Assembly (NCBI GenBank): GCA_958349075.1
Contig: CATWBR010000022.1
Coordinates: 1-18,737 of the forward strand
Source: an uncultured Clostridium sp.
GTDB lineage: Bacteria; Bacillota; Clostridia; Lachnospirales; Lachnospiraceae
Direction: 5' to 3'
Length of the DNA stretch: 18,737 bases
The notes under the pieces were generated by a model, which was not told the origin of the DNA, did not search any database, and saw only the letters and a list, made by a program, of their open reading frames with translations. The position numbers and the translations under genes were made by a program. Positions 13,146 through 18,737 of this stretch are shown here, piece by piece. Every line of letters starts with the position of its first letter. Within the stretch, counting starts at the first letter, position 1.

Positions 13146-15056
13146 TTATTCCGCCGGAATAAAGGACTCGTGGATCGTAAAACCGTTCTTTCCCTTTTCC
13201 TTCGTCTGGTACAGGGCCCTGTCGGCGTTTCTGTAAAGTTCTACAAACTGCCGGCCTCCGGGCGGATAGACCGCCACACCGATACTGGCTGATATATTCC
13301 ATTCCATATCCTGGTATTCGATGATTGTGTCGAGGGAATGGGTAAGCTCCCCGGCCTTTCTCCGTACCGAATCCATATCGGACACCGCTGCAAAGGCCGC
13401 AAACTCATCGCCTCCAATCCGTCCCAGGATATCTTTTTCCTCAAAGTGTCTCCTGATAATTCCGGTAAATTCCCTGATACAGTAGTCCCCGAACAGGTGG
13501 CCGAACTGATCGTTCACGTTCTTGAAGTTATCAATGTCAAAGATAAAGAAGGCATACATTTCCGGTCTGTGCTCCGCCAGGATCCCCTCTATCAGGCGTT
13601 CCGTTTCCGTCTTGCTGTAGAACCCGGTCATCTCATCCATCACAGCCTGCATTTCCTTCTCTTTCTCCGCCTCAATGTTCTTCCTGTAGGTGAACATATG
13701 AATCGAGGCATCCTCCACGGAATAGAAGATATAAGCGTCTATCCTCATCCAGAAATAATTGCTCCCATCCTGTGTAATCTGGAAATCATAGCGCAGATGG
13801 TTGTTGCCGCTATCATATTCTTTTATCACGTTGGAGGGTTCAAAGGTACTGACATAGCCATCCCGGAATTCTTCCTTAATCTGTTTCTCGGCGATAACGC
13901 GCAGGCCTTCACTGTACGGCAGTTCCCCGGCGCCGAGGCTTCCGAAATACTCCTCCGCCCTCTTTCCCACGGTACAGTTCTTTGTGATATTCAGCTCATA
14001 GATATTATCGTAAAGCTGCTCAGTAGCCCTCTTGAAACTGCCCTGTCTTTCTTCCATCAGTTCGGTAATCTGTTTGTTAAAATTACGTATCACGGCAGTG
14101 ATGACAAGCAGAACCGTCACAATAATGAGCACAAGCAATATTGCGGTCATGTAAAGCTGGATCCGGATGTCGCCGAGTATCCGCCCCGTATCCTGCTCCA
14201 CGGTCAGATACCAGGAAAGTTCCGGTATATAGCGGGCAACCACATAGCTCTTTTCGGTTCCCTTTGCCTCCTGTGATACCCATATCTCCAGGTTGGTATC
14301 AGACGACTCCCAGCCCAGTACCTGCCCCCTGATGGTTTCACAGCCGTTGATTTCAAACCAGTCCTTCTGTTCATAACCGTTGTATGTCGTGGATACCTCG
14401 ATCATTCCGTCCGAATCCAGCAGGCTGGCCGTCACGTCGAATTTATCTTCATAATCCTGAATCAATTCTTTCAGGTAATCAATCCGGATTCCGACGCCTA
14501 CGATTCCCAGTACAGAACCGTCGTCCGCCTTCACCTTGCAGTTCACAAACACGGTAATTACATTGTCGGCTCCTGCCACTTCATCATTATCCACGTTCAA
14601 TGAATAATCCTCATCGCTCTGAAGAAGATTGTAGTACCAGGTATTCTCCGGACTCTCCTCAGTCAGTATCCGGTCAACCCCATTGAAATTGTAATAGCGT
14701 GATGTGGCGGCAGAAACAAGGAATACGGAATCAAACCCGTATTTTTCCCGGTATGTATCGAGATATGTTTTCGTTGTCCTGATATACTCCTCATCCTCCA
14801 GACGGGAAGGTTCCTCCAAAAGATGATTTTTAAGCAGGCTGTCGTGAGCCATGGTCAGTGAGATGTTGACCGGCTTTGTAAATTTCGTCGACAACTGATA
14901 GTAAATTCCCTCTGCAGTCAGGGATGACACCTGCTCAATGCTGTCGAGTGAGGCCTGATAATTAGCCCGGTAGCTGAGCATTGCCGTAAGGGCAAAGCCG
15001 ATTATCAGTATCAGGCTGACCAACGCATTTGTCTTAAAAAGCCTGTTGTTTTTCAT
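13146..15056 (-). CDS. Membrane diguanylate cyclase with extracytoplasmic dCache-like sensor
   Basis: This enzyme should make cyclic di-GMP from two GTP in response to an outside signal. TM1 (about residues 10-28) and TM2 (about 302-326) enclose an extracytoplasmic region of about 270 residues that looks like a double-Cache ligand sensor (VFLVSAATSRYYNFNG, later SWYLTVEQD). A cytoplasmic PAS-like segment follows (about 340-460), then a GGDEF domain with FDIDNFKNVND and an intact GGDEF at 548-552, so the active site looks complete. The product-inhibition I-site RxxD, six residues before GGDEF, reads EEKD and has lost its Arg, which suggests no feedback control through that site. It lies 54 nt after the phosphatase gene, probably co-transcribed. 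No EAL or HD-GYP phosphodiesterase is in the window. The ligand is unknown. Confidence 0.93.
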   Translation of the reverse strand: MKNNRLFKTNALVSLILIIGFALTAMLSYRANYQASLDSIEQVSSLTAEGIYYQLSTKFTKPVNISLTMAHDSLLKNHLLEEPSRLEDEEYIRTTKTYLDTYREKYGFDSVFLVSAATSRYYNFNGVDRILTEESPENTWYYNLLQSDEDYSLNVDNDEVAGADNVITVFVNCKVKADDGSVLGIVGVGIRIDYLKELIQDYEDKFDVTASLLDSDGMIEVSTTYNGYEQKDWFEINGCETIRGQVLGWESSDTNLEIWVSQEAKGTEKSYVVARYIPELSWYLTVEQDTGRILGDIRIQLYMTAILLVLIIVTVLLVITAVIRNFNKQITELMEERQGSFKRATEQLYDNIYELNITKNCTVGKRAEEYFGSLGAGELPYSEGLRVIAEKQIKEEFRDGYVSTFEPSNVIKEYDSGNNHLRYDFQITQDGSNYFWMRIDAYIFYSVEDASIHMFTYRKNIEAEKEKEMQAVMDEMTGFYSKTETERLIEGILAEHRPEMYAFFIFDIDNFKNVNDQFGHLFGDYCIREFTGIIRRHFEEKDILGRIGGDEFAAFAAVSDMDSVRRKAGELTHSLDTIIEYQDMEWNISASIGVAVYPPGGRQFVELYRNADRALYQTKEKGKNGFTIHESFIPAE

Positions 15057-15110
15057 ACCGGTTCCTCTCTCCTTTGTAAAAACAGTTCAAGCCTCTTACC
15101 ATCCCCGTCC

Positions 15111-15848
15111 TCACTGCAGGAAATGTCTCCGCAGCGATTCAAGCTCGGCCCCCGTCACACCGTATCGGCCCAGGTATCCGGGAAGCGAAATCTCCCTGTA
15201 GAAATCGAGAAGACGCTCCATACTCTGCGCATCCGATCTCATGAAAGGCTCCATCCTGCCCCTTGTCTCCCCATCCAGCATTCCCAGCAATTTGTCCATG
15301 CTCTTTTTATTATATGTATAGGTCACTTCATAATCTGCAATGATGTCCGCATCCGCAATACCACAGAGATAATAAATGCAGGATGCCAGAATCCCGGTTC
15401 TGTCCTTTCCGGCCGTACAGTGGAAAAGAACGGCTCCCCGATCCAGGCCGGCAATCAGTTTCTTTACCGCCTCAGCAAGTAAGGCGCCGTGGTTCTTTAC
15501 GATATTCAGGTATCCTTCCGTCAGGCTCCCGGCAAATGCTTTCTCCGCCGACTCCGTTATATCCTTTGTATCAATCTGTTCTGTCTGTATCGGGCAGTGG
15601 TACCACTCCACTCCCTCCGGCACATCATCCGCGGCAGTCTCGATCTCAGACAGGCTGCGCAGATCCAGGACCGTCCCGACTCCGTATTCGGTAAGCCTTT
15701 TCCACTCCTCTTCCGTCAGATTGTGGAGGGCTCCTGCCCTCAGAAGTTTCCCAAAAGCAGTTATGCTGCCATCGGCCGTCTCAAATCCTCCCATATCCCT
15801 TATATTAAGTCCGTGCTCCAGCCGAAACCTTCTGACCGGTCTGTCCAT
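15111..15848 (-). CDS. Tyrosine-phosphatase family protein (PtpB/LipA type)
   Basis: The protein is of the Tyr_phosphatase3 type, whose members remove phosphate from phosphotyrosine, phosphoserine or phosphoinositides (Mycobacterium PtpB, Listeria LipA). The 245 residues contain the family opening NIRDMGGF (about 15-22), LRAGALHNLT, LDLRS (about 68), and the catalytic P-loop HCTAGKDRTG (Cys about 143, Arg of CX5R present), so it should be active. There is no signal peptide, so it is probably cytosolic unless exported unconventionally. It is first in a two-gene unit with the diguanylate cyclase and is driven by a near-consensus promoter at 15903-15931. Its substrate is unknown. Confidence 0.9.
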   Translation of the reverse strand: MDRPVRRFRLEHGLNIRDMGGFETADGSITAFGKLLRAGALHNLTEEEWKRLTEYGVGTVLDLRSLSEIETAADDVPEGVEWYHCPIQTEQIDTKDITESAEKAFAGSLTEGYLNIVKNHGALLAEAVKKLIAGLDRGAVLFHCTAGKDRTGILASCIYYLCGIADADIIADYEVTYTYNKKSMDKLLGMLDGETRGRMEPFMRSDAQSMERLLDFYREISLPGYLGRYGVTGAELESLRRHFLQ

Positions 15849-15902
15849 ATTTTCCGTCCCCTTTCAGTCATTATAAAACTTGTTTAATCATCCTAATAAT
15901 CT

Positions 15903-15931
15903 ATTATAGCACAGCAAAACAGGCGTTTCAA
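15903..15931 (-). promoter_or_regulatory. Promoter of the phosphatase-diguanylate cyclase unit
   Basis: Minus strand TTGAAA (15931-15926), exactly 17 bp, TATAAT (15908-15903): almost perfect housekeeping sigma consensus. Transcription should start near 15896, about 48 nt before the phosphatase ATG. This separates the unit from the glycolytic operon upstream. Confidence 0.85.
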
Positions 15932-16051
15932 TGTCCCCATCCCTCCGGTTATGATTGAAAGAACACTATTTTAGTAAATTATGTATGGGAAAATAGGCCC
16001 GCAGTGCGATCCTGCCCGGAATGCTTTATCGTATCATAGCGTACTTTCCTG

Positions 16052-16095
16052 TAATAAAATAAAGGAGCCGTCTGACGCTCTGTCATTTGGCTCCT
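16052..16095 (-). terminator. Terminator of the gap-pgk-tpiA operon
   Basis: On the minus strand AGGAGCC (16095-16089) and GGCTCCT (16069-16063) form a 7-bp stem containing an inner TGAC/GTCA stem. TTATTTTATT follows. It lies 33 nt past the tpiA stop and ends the glycolytic transcript. Confidence 0.88.
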
Positions 16096-16128
16096 GAATT
16101 GTTAAAGCAGATAATTCCTTAAACGGAT

Positions 16129-16878
16129 TTATTTATAATTGACAATTTTCCCGAATTCTTCCTTCAGGGAAGCACCGCCTACCAGGCCGCCGTCAATATC
16201 GGGCTGTGCGAACAGTTCCGCAGCGTTGCCGCCGTTTACAGAACCGCCGTACTGGATGCGGATTGCCTCTGCCGTCGCCTCGTCGTAAATCTCCCCGATG
16301 CATACACGGATTGCCGCACACACTTCTTCCGCCTGCTCCGTTGTGGCTGTCTTGCCTGTTCCAATCGCCCAGATTGGCTCATAAGCGATCACGGCAGTTT
16401 TGGCCTGCTCTGCAGTTACATCTAAGAAGGCAATCTTGATCTGCTGGCGGATCCAGTCGATCGTGATTCCCTGCTCTCTCTGTGCCAATGTCTCGCCGCA
16501 GCATACGATTGGGGTAAGACCGTGTTCAAATGCCTTAATGACCTTCTTATTAACGGTTTCGTTTGTCTCCGCAAAGTACTCTCTTCTCTCGGAATGTCCG
16601 ATAATCACGTATTTCACACCCGCATTCGTAAGCATGTTTGGTGCGATTTCTCCGGTGTAAGCGCCTTTCTCTTCAAAATACATATTCTCGGCGCCGACTG
16701 CGATATTGCTTCCCTTGCAGGCTTCAATTACAGGGATGATGTCGATTGCCGGAACGCAGAAAACAACGTCCGTCTCTTCTGAAGCCACCAGTGGTTTTAA
16801 TGTATTTACAAGGGCAACCGCCTCCGTTGGGGTCATGTTCATCTTCCAGTTGCCTGCAACAATCTTTCTTCTTGCCAT
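16129..16878 (-). CDS. tpiA: Triosephosphate isomerase
   Basis: This TIM-barrel enzyme interconverts dihydroxyacetone phosphate and glyceraldehyde 3-phosphate in glycolysis. The 249 residues are standard. Seen: GNWKMN with the substrate-binding Asn and Lys (about 10-15), IGHSERR with the catalytic His (about 94-100), [13 protein letters not shown] with the catalytic Glu and loop 6 (about 166-178), and YGGSVNGGN near the C-terminus. AGGAGG lies eight bases before the ATG. The gene follows pgk by 29 nt, as in many Firmicutes glycolytic operons, and is the last gene before a terminator. Nothing is unusual. Confidence 0.98.
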   Translation of the reverse strand: MARRKIVAGNWKMNMTPTEAVALVNTLKPLVASEETDVVFCVPAIDIIPVIEACKGSNIAVGAENMYFEEKGAYTGEIAPNMLTNAGVKYVIIGHSERREYFAETNETVNKKVIKAFEHGLTPIVCCGETLAQREQGITIDWIRQQIKIAFLDVTAEQAKTAVIAYEPIWAIGTGKTATTEQAEEVCAAIRVCIGEIYDEATAEAIRIQYGGSVNGGNAAELFAQPDIDGGLVGGASLKEEFGKIVNYK

Positions 16879-16907
16879 CTTTTTATCCTCCTACACTCCG
16901 TTCAGTC

Positions 16908-18113
16908 TTATCGATCGTTAGCTGCCGCCACACCCGGAAGCTCTTTGCCTTCCAGGAATTCCAGGGAAGCGCCGCCGCCTGTGGATATATGGCTCATCTT
17001 ATCGCCAAAGCCAAGCTGGTTCACTGCGGCCGCGGAGTCGCCTCCACCGATAATTGTAGTTGCCTCCGTCTCAGCCAGGGCCTCGGCCACGGCAATTGTC
17101 CCCTTTGCAAGGACAGGGTTCTCAAATACGCCCATCGGCCCGTTCCATACGACTGTCTTTGCGGATTTTACCGCCTCTGCATAAAGTTTTGCCGTCTCGG
17201 TTCCGATATCAAGTCCCATCGTGTCTGCCGGGATCGCGTCTACCGCCACATAGCGGACTTCGATCGGCGCGTCGATTGGGTTCGGGAAGGATTCAGCCAC
17301 AGCGGCATCTACGGGGAGAAGCAGTTTCTTGCCGAGTTTTTCAGCCTTCTCCACCATCTCTCTGCAGTAATCTAATTTCGTATCGTCCACAAGAGACTTT
17401 CCAATCTCAAGTCCCTGAGCCTTTAAGAAGGTAAACGCCATGCCACCGCCGATAATCAGGGTATCGCATTTTTCAAGAAGGTTTGAAATAACATTCAGTT
17501 TGTCGGCAACCTTGGCCCCGCCCAGGATTGCAACGAAAGGACGTACCGGACTGTCAACGGCATTGCCGAGGAAATCGATCTCTTTCTGCATTAAGTAACC
17601 GACTGCGGCCTCTGAAACATACTGGGTTACGCCTACGTTGGAGCAGTGCGCCCTGTGGGCCGTACCGAAAGCATCATCCACATAAACTTCACACAGGGAT
17701 GCCAGTTCTTTGCTGAACGTCTCTCCGTTCTTTGTCTCCTCCGCCCTGTAACGTGTATTTTCCAATAATACCACGTCTCCGTCCTTCATGGCGGCTGCGG
17801 CGGCCTTTGCATTTGGTCCCACTACCTCGGGATCCGCCGCAAACTTTACTTCCTGTCCGAGTAATTCGGAAAGACGCACGGCTACCGGCGCTAAGGACAG
17901 TTCCGGTTTTGGCTCACCCTTCGGTTTGCCGAGGTGGGAACAGAGAATCACTTTACCGCCGTCCCCGATTAATTTCTTAATAGTCGGAAGAGCTGCCACC
18001 AGACGGTTCTCGTCGGTGATTTTACCTTCCTTTAACGGTACGTTGAAATCGCAGCGCACCAGAACTTTTTTGCCTTTAACATTGATATCATCAACTGATT
18101 TCTTATTCAGCAT
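16908..18113 (-). CDS. pgk: Phosphoglycerate kinase
   Basis: This enzyme transfers phosphate from 1,3-bisphosphoglycerate to ADP, the first ATP-yielding step of glycolysis. Starting at 18113 gives 401 residues ([11 protein letters not shown]), matching the family length, with AGGAG about eight bases upstream. The longer reading from 18176 runs through a hairpin and is not used. Seen: RCDFNVPL with substrate Arg/Asp/Asn, [42 protein letters not shown] and the nucleotide-binding GGGDSAAA, then [15 protein letters not shown] near the end. It has no promoter of its own that I can see and is probably read from the gap transcript through the hairpin at 18150-18174. Confidence 0.98.
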   Translation of the reverse strand: MLNKKSVDDINVKGKKVLVRCDFNVPLKEGKITDENRLVAALPTIKKLIGDGGKVILCSHLGKPKGEPKPELSLAPVAVRLSELLGQEVKFAADPEVVGPNAKAAAAAMKDGDVVLLENTRYRAEETKNGETFSKELASLCEVYVDDAFGTAHRAHCSNVGVTQYVSEAAVGYLMQKEIDFLGNAVDSPVRPFVAILGGAKVADKLNVISNLLEKCDTLIIGGGMAFTFLKAQGLEIGKSLVDDTKLDYCREMVEKAEKLGKKLLLPVDAAVAESFPNPIDAPIEVRYVAVDAIPADTMGLDIGTETAKLYAEAVKSAKTVVWNGPMGVFENPVLAKGTIAVAEALAETEATTIIGGGDSAAAVNQLGFGDKMSHISTGGGASLEFLEGKELPGVAAANDR

Positions 18114-18149
18114 GAAAATTGCTCCTTTCTTGACTGTTGATACAAAACA

Positions 18150-18174
18150 GGGTCCGGTCCCGAGGACCGGACCC
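18150..18174 (-). terminator. Perfect hairpin between gap and pgk (partial terminator or stabiliser)
   Basis: GGGTCCGGTCC and GGACCGGACCC form a perfect 11-bp G+C-rich stem with a 3-nt loop, followed on the minus strand by only TGTTTTGT. The T-run is weak, so it may let much transcription pass, or act as an mRNA processing or stability element setting the gap to pgk ratio. It lies about 36 nt before the pgk start. Confidence 0.65.
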
Positions 18175-18263
18175 ATGTTGAATCCTTATATGCTTGTTCG
18201 CTCTCTCCGTTCACAAAGGAGCGGGGATTAAATCACTGTCAATACGTTCTGCTGTCTCTCCGA

Positions 18264-18737
<474 letters not shown>

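Noticed and set aside
13338..14276. 312-codon plus-strand open frame opposite the diguanylate cyclase
   Set aside because: Antisense to a gene with intact catalytic motifs. The translation has no recognisable family features.
18114..18176. Longer pgk start giving 422 residues
   Set aside because: The extra residues are encoded by the gap-pgk hairpin, and the ATG at 18113 has a proper ribosome site and the family-typical N-terminus.

Overview
The window looks like a chromosomal segment of a Gram-positive anaerobe of the Clostridia, most likely a gut Lachnospiraceae. The evidence is the roughly 50% G+C content, strong AGGAGG-type ribosome binding sites, Gram-positive lipoprotein and secretion signals, and the protein families present. 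The species cannot be fixed from the sequence alone. Thirteen of the fourteen genes run on the minus strand, so the window reads right to left biologically. I see no mobile element, tRNA, rRNA or CRISPR.

Right end (about 15.1-18.7 kb). This is a glycolytic operon, gap (5' part beyond the window) - pgk - tpiA, ending in a clear intrinsic terminator. A perfect 11-bp hairpin sits between gap and pgk. A separate two-gene unit follows with its own near-consensus promoter (TTGAAA-17-TATAAT). It encodes a tyrosine-phosphatase-fold protein and a membrane-anchored diguanylate cyclase with a dCache-like sensor.

Middle (about 9.4-13.1 kb). gpmI (cofactor-independent phosphoglycerate mutase) has its own promoter (TTGAAA-17-TAAAAT) and a leader of about 130 nt. 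It meets the only plus-strand gene, a zinc-ribbon membrane protein, at a perfect 19-bp bidirectional terminator. Divergent from that gene is a monocistronic secreted protein made of two copies of one ~100-residue domain, closed by a very strong terminator.

Left half (0-9.3 kb). A tightly packed probable operon runs: ABC exporter half-transporter - degV (ATGA overlap) - sensor histidine kinase (abutting, no response regulator) - GerMN lipoprotein - comEC - holA. The kinase and the GerMN lipoprotein are separated by an array of 17-bp tandem repeats. The kinase/lipoprotein order recalls the actinobacterial MtrB-LpqB pair. comEC is notable twice. Its reading frame continues upstream to an AUA codon with an ideal Shine-Dalgarno, supplying a missing first membrane helix. 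Its metallo-beta-lactamase domain also carries a 15-bp coding minisatellite.

The clearest items for follow-up are the comEC start, the two minisatellites, the orphan kinase/GerMN pair, the duplicated secreted protein, and the signalling pair lying between tpiA and gpmI. Nothing here is a convincing wholly new multi-gene system.
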